64,000 nucleotides of DNA from Clostridia bacterium (GTDB lineage Bacteria > Bacillota > Clostridia > TANB77 > CAG-465), in contig JAQUWH010000002.1 of the NCBI GenBank assembly GCA_028692955.1, forward strand, positions 62,001 to 126,000, given 5' to 3'. Both the position numbers and the translations under genes were made by a program. This document shows, one piece after another, positions 1 to 9,843 of this stretch (position 1 is the stretch's first letter; every line of letters starts with the position of its first letter). The notes under the pieces are model-generated. The model saw only the letters and a list, made by a program, of their open reading frames with translations, made no database searches and had not been told where the DNA came from.

Positions 1-308
1 GTTGCATCTTCGTTTATAATCTCTATTTTATTATCAAGTCCCATCTTCTGAATATTTTCTTTTGCTATATGGTACATCTTTTCATTTATTTCTATTGTCT
101 TTATTTTACTATCTTTACCTACTAAGTATTTCGAGAAGTTTATTGCAGAATATCCAACAGCTGTTCCTATTTCTAATATTTTATTTGGTTTTTTAATAGA
201 TAATATAACCTCTATCAATTCAAGAGAAACATCTTGTAAAATAGGCACATAATTTTTAATTGCCTCTTCTTTTATATTTTCTAAAATGGTTAACTTTTCT
301 TCATTCAT
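1..308 (-). CDS. trmR: tRNA 5-hydroxyuridine/O-methyltransferase (TrmR/YrrM family), 3' end cut by window edge
   Basis: Reading leftwards from ATG at 308, the protein starts MNEEKLTILENIKEEA and runs off the window after about 102 residues. It carries the class I SAM-binding signature LEIGTAVGYS near residue 47, followed by an acidic strand end (KTIEINEK). This is the layout of the small O-methyltransferase family that includes TrmR, which methylates 5-hydroxyuridine in tRNA. A GGAG sequence lies upstream of the ATG. It begins 15 nt downstream of the gpsA stop on the same strand, so the two are probably co-transcribed. Other O-methyltransferases share this N-terminus, so the tRNA role is a family-level inference. 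The C-terminal half is not visible. Confidence 0.75.
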   Translation of the reverse strand, partial: MNEEKLTILENIKEEAIKNYVPILQDVSLELIEVILSIKKPNKILEIGTAVGYSAINFSKYLVGKDSKIKTIEINEKMYHIAKENIQKMGLDNKIEIINEDA

Positions 309-322
309 TTACTACATCTCCA

Positions 323-1294
323 CTATCTTTTTATATATTTTAGTACTTTATCAACTTTTAAGTTTTCATATATTATTTTATATAACATATCTATTGAATT
401 TATAGTTATTTCTTTTTCTTTTAATAATTGGTTTAAGGAATCAAGTGCAAATAACCCTTCTACCGTCTTTGTTTTCATTTCTTCTAATGCCTTTTGTGTT
501 GTATAACCCATTCCTAAATATTTGCCTAAGGTAAAATTTCTACTTTTAGAACTCATACATGTTAGTAATAGGTCCCCAAGGCCCGCATAAGAAAATACAG
601 TATGGGCTTTTCCACCAAGGATCTCTATCATAATTCTTAAATCATTAGCTAAGCATGATAAAACTGCTGCTCTAGTAGAATCACTTAGATTTTTCCCCTC
701 TAAATATCCCATTAAAATAGCAAAAACATTTTTACTTGCGGCCGCGATTTCTACTCCAATAATATCTTTAGATATCCCAACATTTGTTTTTTCATTTTCC
801 AAGCATACTTTTAAAGTTATTTGTGCAATACTAGACTTAGAAGCAACGATTAGTCCTGTTTCATTATTATTTACTAAATCTATTGCAAAAGATGGGCCAG
901 AAAGCATACATATATGCTCACTTTTTGTTTCTTCATATACTACCTCAGAAGCAAGTTTATTTGTATTTTGTTCTATTCCCTTAGTAACCAAACATAAAAC
1001 TTGATCTTCAGTTAAATATTTTACTAGTTCCTTACATACTTCTCTTACTCCAGCCATAGGTAGTGCTAAAACGATTATTTTAGCCCCTTCTACACATTCT
1101 TTCATACTATCTGTAATTTCTATACCTTTTTGTATTTTAACCCCTGGAAATACATTTATATTCTCTCTTTTTAATTTTACTATATCTACTTCATCTTTAA
1201 ATTTAGACCACATTGACACTTTATTGTCATTTTCATTAAATATCGTGGCAAGTGCAATTCCATATGCTCCCAAACCTAAAATTGATATTTTCAT
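323..1294 (-). CDS. gpsA: Glycerol-3-phosphate dehydrogenase [NAD(P)+]
   Basis: A 323-residue soluble enzyme that reduces dihydroxyacetone phosphate to sn-glycerol 3-phosphate, the backbone precursor of membrane phospholipids. The N-terminus has the Rossmann dinucleotide loop GLGAYG (residues 7-12). The substrate-binding half has the GPSFA motif, a conserved KN pair in AAASKN, and the C-terminal AGLGDLLLTC and SRN motifs of the family. Its length is normal for GpsA. It is followed 15 nt later by trmR and preceded by a 214-nt spacer after the first pilin-like paralogue. That spacer has a TATAAT-like -10 at 1415-1420 but no convincing -35. The central region is somewhat divergent (LSDSTRAAVLSC) but all core motifs are present. 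Confidence 0.93.
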   Translation of the reverse strand: MKISILGLGAYGIALATIFNENDNKVSMWSKFKDEVDIVKLKRENINVFPGVKIQKGIEITDSMKECVEGAKIIVLALPMAGVREVCKELVKYLTEDQVLCLVTKGIEQNTNKLASEVVYEETKSEHICMLSGPSFAIDLVNNNETGLIVASKSSIAQITLKVCLENEKTNVGISKDIIGVEIAAASKNVFAILMGYLEGKNLSDSTRAAVLSCLANDLRIMIEILGGKAHTVFSYAGLGDLLLTCMSSKSRNFTLGKYLGMGYTTQKALEEMKTKTVEGLFALDSLNQLLKEKEITINSIDMLYKIIYENLKVDKVLKYIKR

Positions 1295-1508
1295 ATATCT
1301 TCTCTCCTCATATATTTTATTTTATATTTTATTCTTATGATTTATTTTTGCAATTCCTTCATTTAAAATTTCCAACATCACATTTTACAGTTAGAGTCAT
1401 CACAATTGCCTACTATTATAATCTAATTGATCTATTTAGCTTAAAAATTCATCACTCTATAATTCTTTTTCATTCTCATTTTCACTATAAAATTCCAGAG
1501 TATCACTC

Positions 1509-3296
1509 TTAAAGTGTACCACCTACAACAAGCACCGGACGAAAACCGTAGCTCCCATTATTGTATCCGCGGTCCGAACTAGATGAAAACACACCGGAAG
1601 ACGAACCGAGGCTGAAACCGCCACCACGGACGAACCAAGGACGAGACGCATGACCTACTAGCATATAGTCTCCATTCCATTCTCTTGCAACTTGACCTCC
1701 ATTTGCTGAATCCCTTGCTGTATCTTGAAGCCAATCCCAATCTCCAGTTCCTGCTGTATATCTTCCATAATAACTATGCCCATTAGATGTCTCCCACAGT
1801 GCATCTCCTTTTTTACTTTCAAAATTTTGATATGTTGCTGCAGTGAGTCTTTTTCTGATGATATTTTGTGATTCTGAATTTCCTGAGTTCCAAAGAGTCA
1901 CTCCTCCTTGACCATAATATGTTCCACCTTCTTTTTCTTCTTCTCCTGGTGTATAAATATCATAATACTTTTTATATTCATCTTTTACTTTGTAATTTTG
2001 TATATGTTCTGATTTTGCTAATCCTATATTTGAACTTCCATTATCTATTAATGATGCAGTATATTCCCATGCTCCTCCTGACATATCATATACTCCAGTT
2101 ATATTTCCTGTTGTACTTGCTTTTACTCCATTTACCGTATTATATTTTGCTAAATTTACATTTCCTTCTGCATATCCGCCACTATATTTATTTGCTCCTG
2201 CATATCCTGTCTTCAATTTATATGATCCACCTGTCCAATCTCCATATGGATTATTCCATGGTTCTTCTCCATAGATACTTTGACACAAATATGCTACTGC
2301 TCCCCACTCTACATTTTTCATTTGATGTGTATCTGCATTACTATCTGTTCCAACACTCCCGTTACTACTTGTCATATTCATACTTACTGTTTGCATATTT
2401 CCCGCTGTTATTTCTCTCCAACTATATACATCTGGTAACACTCTTACCTGTAAAGCTGTGGTATTCCCTCCTCCGAAGTTGGCTCCCGTTGAATCCAACT
2501 TGTCTGGTTCAGAACTACTTGCTTCATATTTTGCTACCCAGATTCCACTTAATTGTGTTTCTCCAAACGTAAAGGCTGGATGTATTGTATATCCTTCTAG
2601 ACTACTTCCATCACTTGCTACATTACTTGTTCCACTTAAAAACTTGATGTTAATTTTCTCTGCTGTTGTTGTATGGGGATGATCTATCTTGTACGCATAT
2701 CTTGGTATCCATACCCAATATGCTTTGTTTCCATTGTTATTGGTATATATGTTTGCCCACTTCTTATTTGCATAGTCATACCAACTCGTATCCTTATCTG
2801 CTGCTGTTATCTCCATTTCTGTTTCTACGTTACTTGCATCCCATTTTACTACTTTTGTTGTAGAGGATGGTAAATACATTAAATTGGGTTTATTATATTT
2901 TAATCCCCCCACTTCTACTGTATCTACTTCTCCTACTAGCTCTGCTACTATTTGTGCTCTTTTTGTATCTGATCCTGTATATACTAGTTTTCCTTGTTCT
3001 ACTTTTAACTCACTATCATATTGAGTCACTCCTGGTACATAATCCGATACTTTTCCATTCATACTTGTTATATCATATACGCCATTATTCTTGCTCATTT
3101 CATTTAAAGCATATAGATTTAATTGTTCATGAATACTTGAAATATCATTTCTAAATGTTGCCTCTTTAGCATTTTCTACTGGATTATTATTATTTAGTGT
3201 AAGTATCACTGCCGCTGCTAACACTATCACCACTATTATCGTTATTACTAGCGTAATGAGACTGATACCACTTTTTGCATTTTCCGTTGTTTTCAT
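1509..3296 (-). CDS. Pilin-like surface protein with FGE-like variable C-terminal domain, paralogue 1
   Basis: 595 residues. Residues 1-10 are basic and are followed by GISLITLVITIIVVIVLAAA, a class III (prepilin-like) signal and hydrophobic helix. The usual Glu at +5 is Thr. Residues about 33-170 form a stalk region, and about 175-595 resemble the formylglycine-generating enzyme/C-type-lectin fold (NVEWGAVAYLC, GGAWEY, GFRPVLV at the end). The last 44 shared residues are hypervariable between paralogues (see the variable-region entry). The start is an ATG 9 nt after GGAGG. It follows paralogue 2 by 48 nt, so the two probably form an operon. Predicted role: an anchored or pilus-associated binding protein with a diversified ligand face. 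Enzymatic FGE activity is unlikely. Databases may label it a SUMF1/EgtB-type protein, which would describe the fold only. Confidence 0.8.
   Translation of the reverse strand: MKTTENAKSGISLITLVITIIVVIVLAAAVILTLNNNNPVENAKEATFRNDISSIHEQLNLYALNEMSKNNGVYDITSMNGKVSDYVPGVTQYDSELKVEQGKLVYTGSDTKRAQIVAELVGEVDTVEVGGLKYNKPNLMYLPSSTTKVVKWDASNVETEMEITAADKDTSWYDYANKKWANIYTNNNGNKAYWVWIPRYAYKIDHPHTTTAEKINIKFLSGTSNVASDGSSLEGYTIHPAFTFGETQLSGIWVAKYEASSSEPDKLDSTGANFGGGNTTALQVRVLPDVYSWREITAGNMQTVSMNMTSSNGSVGTDSNADTHQMKNVEWGAVAYLCQSIYGEEPWNNPYGDWTGGSYKLKTGYAGANKYSGGYAEGNVNLAKYNTVNGVKASTTGNITGVYDMSGGAWEYTASLIDNGSSNIGLAKSEHIQNYKVKDEYKKYYDIYTPGEEEKEGGTYYGQGGVTLWNSGNSESQNIIRKRLTAATYQNFESKKGDALWETSNGHSYYGRYTAGTGDWDWLQDTARDSANGGQVAREWNGDYMLVGHASRPWFVRGGGFSLGSSSGVFSSSSDRGYNNGSYGFRPVLVVGGTL
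1524..1655 (-). other. Candidate DGR variable region of paralogue 1
   Basis: This 132-bp block encodes the stretch from GHAS to VLVV. It is visibly richer in G and C than the rest of the gene and uses codons such as CCG, CGT and GTG that are rare nearby. Compared with the other four copies, framework residues (GHAS, W, RGG, F, GVF, G, GFRPVL) are fixed and residues between them vary. Most variable codons end in T or C. At the 3' end a stretch encoding FRPVLVV is nearly invariant in all copies and could be the homing anchor. No template copy is present in the window. Confidence 0.6.
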
Positions 3297-3344
3297 TCAT
3301 CAATTCCTCCAATTTATAAATTAAGCAATTATTTGTTTACACTC

Positions 3345-5129
3345 TTAAAGTGTGCCTCCCACAACAAGCACCGGACGAAAACCGACGTGTGCATGTGCGT
3401 AGCCACCATCAAAATTAGATGAAAATACACCGGCATATGAACTAATGCTAAAACCTCCACCGCGTGAAAACCAAGTATAAGACGCATGACCTACTAGCAT
3501 GTAATCATTATTCCATCCTTTTGCAAGTTGACCTCCACTTGCTGAATCTATTGCTGTATCTTGAATCCATTGCCTGTCTCCAGTTCCTGATGTAAATATT
3601 CCAAAATAACTATAACCATTAGATGTTTCCCACAGTGCATCTCCTTTTTTATTTTCAAAGTTTTGATATGTTGCTGCAGTTATTCTTTTTCTAATGATAT
3701 TTTGTGACTCCGCATTTCCTGAGTTCCAAAGTGTCACTCCTCCTGGACCATAATATGCTCCACCTTCTTTTTCTTCCTTTCCTGGTGTATAAATATCATA
3801 ATACTTTTTGTATTCATCTTTTATCTTGTTATTTTCTATATGTTCTTCTTTTCCATATAAGCTTATATTTCGATTGCCATTATCTATTAATGATGCAGTA
3901 TATTCCCATGCTCCTCCTGCCATATCATATACTCCAGTTATGTTTCCTGTTGTACTTGCTTTTACTCCATTTATCGTGTTATATTTTGAAAGATTTGCAT
4001 TTCCTTCATTTAATGCCAAACTATCTTTACTTGCTCCTACATATCCTGTCTTTATTTTATGTGACCCTGCTGTCCAATCTCCATATGGATTTACCCACGG
4101 TTCTTGTCCATATACACTTTGGCATAAATATGCTACTGCTCCCCATTCTACATTTTTCATTTGATGTGTATCTGCATTACTATCTGTCCCTACACTTCCA
4201 TTACTACTTGCCATATTCATGCTTACTGTTTGTGCATTTCCTGTTGTTATTACTCTCCAACTGTATACATCTGGTAATACTCTTACTTGTAAATCTGTAG
4301 TATTTCCTCCTCCAGTATATCCTGATGAGTCTACTTTATTTGGATCTGAACTACTTGCTTCATATTTTGCTACCCATATTCCACTTAACTGTGTTTCTCC
4401 AAATGTAAAGGCTGGATGTACAGTATATCCTTCTATACTACTTCCATCACTTGCTACATTACTTGTTCCACTTAAAAATTTGATGTTAATTTGTTCTGCT
4501 GTTGTTGTATGAGGATTATCTATCTTATATGCATATCTTGGTATCCATACCCAGTATGCTTTATTTCCATTATTATTTGTGTATATATTTGCCCATTTCT
4601 TATTTGCATAGTCATACCAACTTGTATCTTTATCTGCTGTTGTTATTTCCATTTCACTTTCTATGTTACTTGCATCCCATTTTACCGCTTTGCTGGTAGC
4701 GCTTGGTAAATACGATAGATTTGGTTTGTTATATTTTAATCCACCCACTTCTACGGTGCTTGTTTTTCCTACAATCTCCTCTACCATTTGTGCTTTTTTT
4801 GTATTTGATCCTGTATATACTACTTTTCCTTGTTCTACTTTTAACTCACTATCATACTGCGTTAGCTCTGGTATATATTCTGATATTTTCCCGTTCATAC
4901 TTGTTATATCATATGCACCATTATTACTCATTTCATTTAGGACGTATAGATTTAGTTGTTCACTAATACTTGCCACATCATTTCTAAATGTCGCCTCTTT
5001 AGCATTTTCTACTGGATTGTTATTATTTAATGTTAGTATCACGGCAGCTGCCAATATGATCACTACGATTATCGTTATAACTAACGTTATGAGACTGATA
5101 CCTCTCTTTAAATTTTCTTTTGTTTCCAC
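3345..5129 (-). CDS. Pilin-like surface protein with FGE-like variable C-terminal domain, paralogue 2
   Basis: 594 residues, GTG start spaced 10 nt from GGAGG. The N-terminus has the same basic tip and GISLITLVITIIVVIILAAA helix as paralogue 1. The stalk has the invariant NNNNPVENAKEATF segment just after the helix. The FGE-like part contains WVWIPRYAYKI, NVEWGAVAYLC and GGAWEY. Variable positions differ strongly from paralogue 1: the residue after HAS is Tyr instead of Arg, and the tail reads YAHAHV where paralogue 1 has YNNGSY. It has its own promoter at 5170-5198 and leads into paralogue 1. After the stop, CTTTAAGAGTG is shared with paralogues 1 and 5, so homology extends past the reading frame. 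Function inferred as for paralogue 1. Confidence 0.8.
   Translation of the reverse strand: METKENLKRGISLITLVITIIVVIILAAAVILTLNNNNPVENAKEATFRNDVASISEQLNLYVLNEMSNNGAYDITSMNGKISEYIPELTQYDSELKVEQGKVVYTGSNTKKAQMVEEIVGKTSTVEVGGLKYNKPNLSYLPSATSKAVKWDASNIESEMEITTADKDTSWYDYANKKWANIYTNNNGNKAYWVWIPRYAYKIDNPHTTTAEQINIKFLSGTSNVASDGSSIEGYTVHPAFTFGETQLSGIWVAKYEASSSDPNKVDSSGYTGGGNTTDLQVRVLPDVYSWRVITTGNAQTVSMNMASSNGSVGTDSNADTHQMKNVEWGAVAYLCQSVYGQEPWVNPYGDWTAGSHKIKTGYVGASKDSLALNEGNANLSKYNTINGVKASTTGNITGVYDMAGGAWEYTASLIDNGNRNISLYGKEEHIENNKIKDEYKKYYDIYTPGKEEKEGGAYYGPGGVTLWNSGNAESQNIIRKRITAATYQNFENKKGDALWETSNGYSYFGIFTSGTGDRQWIQDTAIDSASGGQLAKGWNNDYMLVGHASYTWFSRGGGFSISSYAGVFSSNFDGGYAHAHVGFRPVLVVGGTL
3360..3491 (-). 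other. Candidate DGR variable region of paralogue 2
   Basis: Second copy of the 132-bp GHAS-to-VLVV block. Variable codons read on the coding strand include TAT after HAS, AGT and TAT after the F-S pair, AAT, GAT and GGT after VFSS, and CAT, CAC and GTC before GFRP. All end in T or C. Framework codons also show some third-base differences from paralogue 1 (for example CGC against CGT for the Arg of RGG). The five regions are therefore not fresh copies of one identical template. Confidence 0.6.
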
Positions 5130-5169
5130 TTACCAATTCCTCCAATTTGCACAGTATTTTATACTTTTT

Positions 5170-5198
5170 ATTATATAATATACATATTTCTTTTGCAA
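5170..5198 (-). promoter_or_regulatory. Sigma-A-type promoter for the paralogue 2-1 operon
   Basis: Read on the minus strand: -35 TTGCAA (5198-5193), 17-bp spacer, -10 TATAAT (5175-5170). The start of paralogue 2 lies about 40 nt downstream. The promoter of paralogue 5 has the same TTGCAA box followed by A-rich sequence, so the upstream regions look related. Confidence 0.6.
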
Positions 5199-5223
5199 GT
5201 ATTTCGCCCATTTTAGACAGAAA

Positions 5224-5257
5224 TAATTGGAGCTGATTTATGCAATCACTCCAATTA
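5224..5257 (-). terminator. Hairpin downstream of aspS
   Basis: TAATTGGAG at 5224-5232 pairs perfectly with CTCCAATTA at 5249-5257 around a 16-nt loop, 67 nt beyond the aspS stop. The U-tract on the minus strand is weak (TTTCTG), so termination efficiency is uncertain. Confidence 0.5.
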
Positions 5258-5324
5258 TATTAACTTCTATTTAGTACATAATTATACATTTACATGATGA
5301 ATAAAAAATATTTACCAATCTATA

Positions 5325-7076
5325 TTATTTATTATCTTCTATTAGCTTTATATGTACATCTTCTAATTGTTGTTTTGAAACAACTGATGGTGCTCTCATC
5401 AATAAATCTCTTGCTTTTGAATTTTTCGGAAATGCGATTACTTCACGAATATTGGATTCTTCTAGCAATAGCATGACCATTCTATCAATTCCTGGCGCCG
5501 CACCAGCATGTGGTGGTGGCCCATATTTAAATGCGTTATATAGGCTGCCAAAACGGTTCATTACTTCTTCTTCTGTGTAACCAGCAATTTCAAATGCTTT
5601 TATCATGACATCAATCTCATGATTTCTAACTGCTCCAGAAGCAAGTTCATAACCATTACAAACCAAATCAAATTGATGAGCCACTATCTCTAATGGATTT
5701 TTGTTTTCTAAACTTTCTAATCCACCAATTGGCATTGAAAATGGATTATGTGCAAAATCAATTTTACCATTATCATCTAATTCATACATAGGAAAATCTA
5801 CAATAAAGCAAAAAGAGTAAGTATCATTTGGTATTATGTTTAAGCGTTTACCAAGTTCAATACGTATTTGTCCTGCTACTTTGCATGAATTTAAATAATC
5901 AGTCTCTGCGATAAAGAAAATAGCATCATTTTCTTTGAAATCAAGTTGTTCTTTTAACGCATTTAATGTATCTTCATGAATAAATTTGGAAATAGTGCCA
6001 CTAACTTGTCCGTCTTTTGTATATTTAATCCATGCAAGTCCACCAAGTGCTAAATCTTCTACAGCATATTTTACCATATCATCAAAAAATCTTCTAGTTG
6101 CCTCTTTAGCATTAATCTTAATTGCCTTAATGTTTTTTTGATTAAAAACTTTAAATTCACTATCCTTAAAAATTTCTGTTACATCTTGTATTACTAGTGG
6201 ATTTCTTAAATCAGGCTTATCAATTCCATACTTATCCATTGCTTCTTTATACGTAATTCTTTCAAATCCAACTACTTCTTTTGTCGTAAACTTTTGAAAA
6301 GTAGAGCCAACAACCTCTTTTAGTACTTCCTGTACTTCTTCTTCTTCCACAAATGACATCTCAAAGTCAAGTTGATAAAACTCTCCGGGTGATCTATCTG
6401 CCCTTGGATCTTCATCTCTAAAGCAAGGTGCTATCTGATAATATTTATCAAATCCAGACATCATTAGTAATTGCTTAAACTGCTGAGGCGCTTGTGGTAA
6501 AGCATAAAATTCACCGGGATGGATTCTACTAGGTACAAGAAAATCTCTTGCCCCTTCAGGTGATGAATTAGCAAGAATAGGTGTCTGTACTTCTACAAAT
6601 CCTAACTCATCCATCTTATCTCTTAAAGTCTTCAATACTTTAGATCTAAATACAATTTTGTCATGAATTTCATCATTTCTTAAGTCTAGGAATCTATATT
6701 CAAGTCTTAAATCTTCTCTTACCTTCCTACTCTCATCTACTTGGAAAGGTAAAACAGTTTCAGCTTTTCCTAATACTTCAAATTTCTTAACGATGATTTC
6801 TATTTTACCAGTAGGAATTTTATCATTGATATTACTTCTTTTGGCAACAATTCCCTCCGCTAACATAGTAGATTCAGCAGTCACTAAACTTCTAAAAGAT
6901 TCTTGCAATTCTTCCGTATCTAGTACCAATTGAGTAATACCATAATGATCCTTTAAATCTACAAATATCAAAGAGCCTAAATCTCTGATTGTTCTTACAA
7001 AACCTGACAGTTTTACTTCTTTTCCAATATCTTCTTCTCTTAACTCATTACATTTATGAGATCTATATTTGTTCAT
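5325..7076 (-). CDS. aspS: Aspartate--tRNA ligase
   Basis: 583-residue class II synthetase that charges tRNA-Asp. Residues about 1-110 form the OB-fold anticodon-binding domain (KLSGFVRTIRDLGSLIFVDL). The catalytic domain shows motif 2 (PCFRDEDPRADRSPGEF) and the C-terminal motif 3 (GAAPGIDRMVMLL). The bacterial GAD insertion lies between motifs 2 and 3. The length is typical of bacterial AspRS. It is the last gene of a minus-strand run hisS-asnS-aspS, starting 16 nt after asnS ends. An AsnRS is encoded next door, so this AspRS probably does not need to be the non-discriminating type, although sequence alone does not settle this. Confidence 0.96.
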   Translation of the reverse strand: MNKYRSHKCNELREEDIGKEVKLSGFVRTIRDLGSLIFVDLKDHYGITQLVLDTEELQESFRSLVTAESTMLAEGIVAKRSNINDKIPTGKIEIIVKKFEVLGKAETVLPFQVDESRKVREDLRLEYRFLDLRNDEIHDKIVFRSKVLKTLRDKMDELGFVEVQTPILANSSPEGARDFLVPSRIHPGEFYALPQAPQQFKQLLMMSGFDKYYQIAPCFRDEDPRADRSPGEFYQLDFEMSFVEEEEVQEVLKEVVGSTFQKFTTKEVVGFERITYKEAMDKYGIDKPDLRNPLVIQDVTEIFKDSEFKVFNQKNIKAIKINAKEATRRFFDDMVKYAVEDLALGGLAWIKYTKDGQVSGTISKFIHEDTLNALKEQLDFKENDAIFFIAETDYLNSCKVAGQIRIELGKRLNIIPNDTYSFCFIVDFPMYELDDNGKIDFAHNPFSMPIGGLESLENKNPLEIVAHQFDLVCNGYELASGAVRNHEIDVMIKAFEIAGYTEEEVMNRFGSLYNAFKYGPPPHAGAAPGIDRMVMLLLEESNIREVIAFPKNSKARDLLMRAPSVVSKQQLEDVHIKLIEDNK

Positions 7077-7092
7077 TTCATCCTCTTCCTTT

Positions 7093-8493
7093 TTAGTATA
7101 AACAATTTCCTGGCGTTCTAGGAAATGGTATTACATCTCTTATATTTTCCATACCGGTTACATACATAATCATTCTTTCAAATCCAAGTCCAAAACCGGA
7201 ATGAACACAACTACCGTATCTTCTTGTATCTAAATACCATTCATAATCTTTCTTATCTAGTCCTAACTCATCCATTCTCTTTTCAAGTCTTTCTAGATTA
7301 TCTTCCCTTTGAGACCCACCGATTAGTTCACCGATACCTGGTACCAACATATCAACAGCTCTTACCGTCTTGTTATCATCATTTACTTTCATATAGAATG
7401 CTTTAATTTCTTTTGGATAATCAGTGACAAAAACTGGTTTTTTAAATATTTGTTCTGTCAAAAATCTTTCATGTTCTGTTTGGAGATCTGTTCCCCAGTC
7501 TACTTTATATACAAATTTATCATTATGTTTTTTCAATAATTCCACTGCATCCGTATAAGTAATTTTTTCAAAATCAGAACTTAACACGTGTTGTAATCTT
7601 TCTAACAAACCTTTATCTATAAATTCATTAAAGAATTCAAGCTCAGCTGGGCAATCATTTATCACGTCAGCAATGACTTGTTTTATCATTTCTTCTGCTA
7701 TTACCATATCACTTTCAAGATCGCAAAAAGCCATTTCAGGTTCTACCATCCAAAATTCAGCAGCATGCTTTGTTGTATGAGAATTTTCTGCTCTAAATGT
7801 TGGTCCAAAGGTATAAACATTTGAAAAAGCCATAGAAAATGTTTCTGCTGCTAATTGACCAGATACAGTAAGTGATGTTTTCTTACCAAAAAAATCATCT
7901 TTTACATCTTTTGTTGTATCTTCCATCGTAGTGACTCTAAACATTTCACCTGCGCCTTCACAGTCAGCTGCTGTGATAATTGGGGTATTTAAATAAATGA
8001 ACCCATGATTGTAGAAAAATCTATGAATTGACATAGCAACAACAGATCTTACTCTAAACACTGCAGAAAACGTATTTGTTCTTGCTCTTAAATGTGCAAT
8101 ATCTCTTAAAAATTCCATAGAATGTCTTTTGTTTTGCAAAGGATAATCTGGAGTAGATTTTCCAGAAATAGCTATTTTATTAACTGCTATTTCAAATGGT
8201 TGTTTAGCATTGGGTGTTAATACAATTTTACCAAGCAACATGACACTAGCTCCTATATTAAGTTCAGCTATCTCATTATAGTTTTCAACATTTTCTGGTA
8301 TCAACACAACTTGAGCCGATTTCAAGTAGCTTCCATCATTTAACTCAATAAAGGTGATATTTTTTGAATTTCGTATGTTTCTAATCCAACCACAAAACAA
8401 AAATTCTCTTTCTGCTAAATTTTCATAGGTAGTAAATACTTCTCTTAAGGATATCCTTTCTTTCAAGTTAAATATTTTTTCTTCATTTTTCAT
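7093..8493 (-). CDS. asnS: Asparagine--tRNA ligase
   Basis: 466-residue class IIb synthetase charging tRNA-Asn. The N-terminal OB domain contains [19 protein letters not shown]. The catalytic core has motif 2 ([20 protein letters not shown]) and motif 3 ([13 protein letters not shown]). A 6-residue upstream GTG extension exists to 8511, but its reading frame contains the ribosome binding site. GGAG lies 7 nt before the ATG at 8493, so that start is preferred. It begins 21 nt after hisS ends and is followed closely by aspS, consistent with one synthetase operon. Confidence 0.95.
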   Translation of the reverse strand: MKNEEKIFNLKERISLREVFTTYENLAEREFLFCGWIRNIRNSKNITFIELNDGSYLKSAQVVLIPENVENYNEIAELNIGASVMLLGKIVLTPNAKQPFEIAVNKIAISGKSTPDYPLQNKRHSMEFLRDIAHLRARTNTFSAVFRVRSVVAMSIHRFFYNHGFIYLNTPIITAADCEGAGEMFRVTTMEDTTKDVKDDFFGKKTSLTVSGQLAAETFSMAFSNVYTFGPTFRAENSHTTKHAAEFWMVEPEMAFCDLESDMVIAEEMIKQVIADVINDCPAELEFFNEFIDKGLLERLQHVLSSDFEKITYTDAVELLKKHNDKFVYKVDWGTDLQTEHERFLTEQIFKKPVFVTDYPKEIKAFYMKVNDDNKTVRAVDMLVPGIGELIGGSQREDNLERLEKRMDELGLDKKDYEWYLDTRRYGSCVHSGFGLGFERMIMYVTGMENIRDVIPFPRTPGNCLY

Positions 8494-8514
8494 ATTCATT
8501 CTCCATTCCACTCT

Positions 8515-9768
8515 TTATTTTATACTATTTATAATGCTCTGCACATTTAAATCAACATTAACTTGCTCTCCTGTTGCCATATTTTTTAGTATTGCAATAT
8601 TATTCTTTACTTCATCTTCACCAATAATACATACATAGTTACAATTAATTTTATCTGCATACTTTAATTGTGCTTTAAAACTCTTATTGCAAATGTCAAG
8701 TTCAACATTGACACCTTTGTTTCTTAATTTAGATATAAGACCTAAATAATTCAAATGAGCCTCTTCATTTAATAATACAAAATAGATATCTGTTTTTTGA
8801 TTGATATCATTAATTAAATGATATTCTTTTAATAGCATAATAATTCTATCGAGCCCAATGCCAAATCCAACAGCAGGAGTATGTTTTCCACCTAACATCT
8901 CTACTAGAGTGTCATATCTGCCACCTCCGCCAGTTGCTATTTTAAAATCATTAGCTATATATTCATAAACTGTTTTATTATAATAATCTAGTCCTCTTAC
9001 TATCTTTTTATCTATAACAAAAGGAATTGACATTTTAGTTAATCCACTTTTTAAATTTTCAAAATCATCACTACATTCCTTACATAGATTATCCGTTATC
9101 ATTGGTGCATTTTGTAATATTAGATTACATTTTTCTTCTTTACAGTCTAATATACGAAGAGGATTTTTGTCAAATCTAATTTTACACGTTTCACACATAT
9201 TATCTAAATGAGGTCTGATATACTTTTTTAATTTTTCTATATATTCACCTCTGCACTTACTACAACCGATTGAATTAATTGATAAAGTTATTTTATCAGC
9301 AAGCCCAAGGTTTTGGTATAAATTATATGAAATAGCGATGCTTTCTAAATCAGCTAAATAGGAATTACTACCAAAAATTTCCACACCAAATTGTGTAAAT
9401 TCTCTAAATCTTCCTTTTTGCATCTTCTCATAGCGATACATGTTCGCCATATACCAAAATTTAACTGGTGATATATATGAATCAAAGCCATTTTCAATAT
9501 ATGACCTTACAATACCAGCAGTAAGTTCTGGTCTTAATGTGATACTTCTTCCACCTTTATCTAAAAAAGTGTACATCTCTTTATTTACTACATCAGTTTC
9601 TTCTCCTACACCACGTGCAAATAATTCAGTTGCTTCAAAAACTGGTGTTCTAATTTCATTTAAATGATAGTTATTTGCTATTTCTCTTATCTTTTTTTCT
9701 ACATATTGCCAAATATTCATATCATCAAAAAAGATATCTCTGGTTCCCTTTTGCTTTGCTATTTTCAT
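8515..9768 (-). CDS. hisS: Histidine--tRNA ligase
   Basis: 417-residue class II synthetase charging tRNA-His. The N-terminus has QKGTRDI. Motif 2 (MYRYEKMQKGRFREFTQFGVE) and the histidine-specific motif RGLDYYNKTVYEY are clear, and the C-terminal anticodon-binding domain follows about residue 320. The cysteine-containing insert (CSKCRGEYIEKL, then CETCKIRF) resembles other clostridial HisRS. The ATG at 9768 is preferred over a GTG nine bases upstream because AAGGTG sits 7 nt before it. It opens the hisS-asnS-aspS run. A promoter lies directly upstream and leaves a leader of roughly ten nucleotides, so there is no T-box. Confidence 0.95.
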   Translation of the reverse strand: MKIAKQKGTRDIFFDDMNIWQYVEKKIREIANNYHLNEIRTPVFEATELFARGVGEETDVVNKEMYTFLDKGGRSITLRPELTAGIVRSYIENGFDSYISPVKFWYMANMYRYEKMQKGRFREFTQFGVEIFGSNSYLADLESIAISYNLYQNLGLADKITLSINSIGCSKCRGEYIEKLKKYIRPHLDNMCETCKIRFDKNPLRILDCKEEKCNLILQNAPMITDNLCKECSDDFENLKSGLTKMSIPFVIDKKIVRGLDYYNKTVYEYIANDFKIATGGGGRYDTLVEMLGGKHTPAVGFGIGLDRIIMLLKEYHLINDINQKTDIYFVLLNEEAHLNYLGLISKLRNKGVNVELDICNKSFKAQLKYADKINCNYVCIIGEDEVKNNIAILKNMATGEQVNVDLNVQSIINSIK

Positions 9769-9785
9769 TTTTCTCACCTTGATTG

Positions 9786-9814
9786 ATTATACCATAAACA
9801 CTAGTCATATGCAA
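9786..9814 (-). promoter_or_regulatory. Sigma-A promoter of hisS-asnS-aspS
   Basis: Minus strand: -35 TTGCAT (9814-9809), 17-bp spacer, consensus -10 TATAAT (9791-9786). The predicted start near 9779 leaves only about ten nucleotides before the hisS ATG at 9768, with the ribosome binding site inside that leader. Confidence 0.65.
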
Positions 9815-9843
9815 CGTATATGGAATAATTTACATTTATTTAA

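Noticed and set aside
1868-2572. Long plus-strand open frames antisense to the pilin-like paralogues (also 3704-4300, 41049-41642, 42874-43392, 44758-45081)
   Set aside because: They are Leu/Tyr/His-rich with no ribosome binding sites and simply mirror codon patterns of the genes on the minus strand. They recur because the genes are duplicated.
5023-5211. Minus-strand frame overlapping the start of paralogue 2
   Set aside because: It runs in another frame through the promoter, leader and helix-coding region, and the paralogue in its proper frame explains the sequence.
9769-9843. T-box riboswitch upstream of the synthetase operon or alaS
   Set aside because: The hisS leader is only about ten nucleotides and the spacer upstream of alaS is about 100 nt without T-box elements (no AGGGTGGAACCGCG-like sequence).
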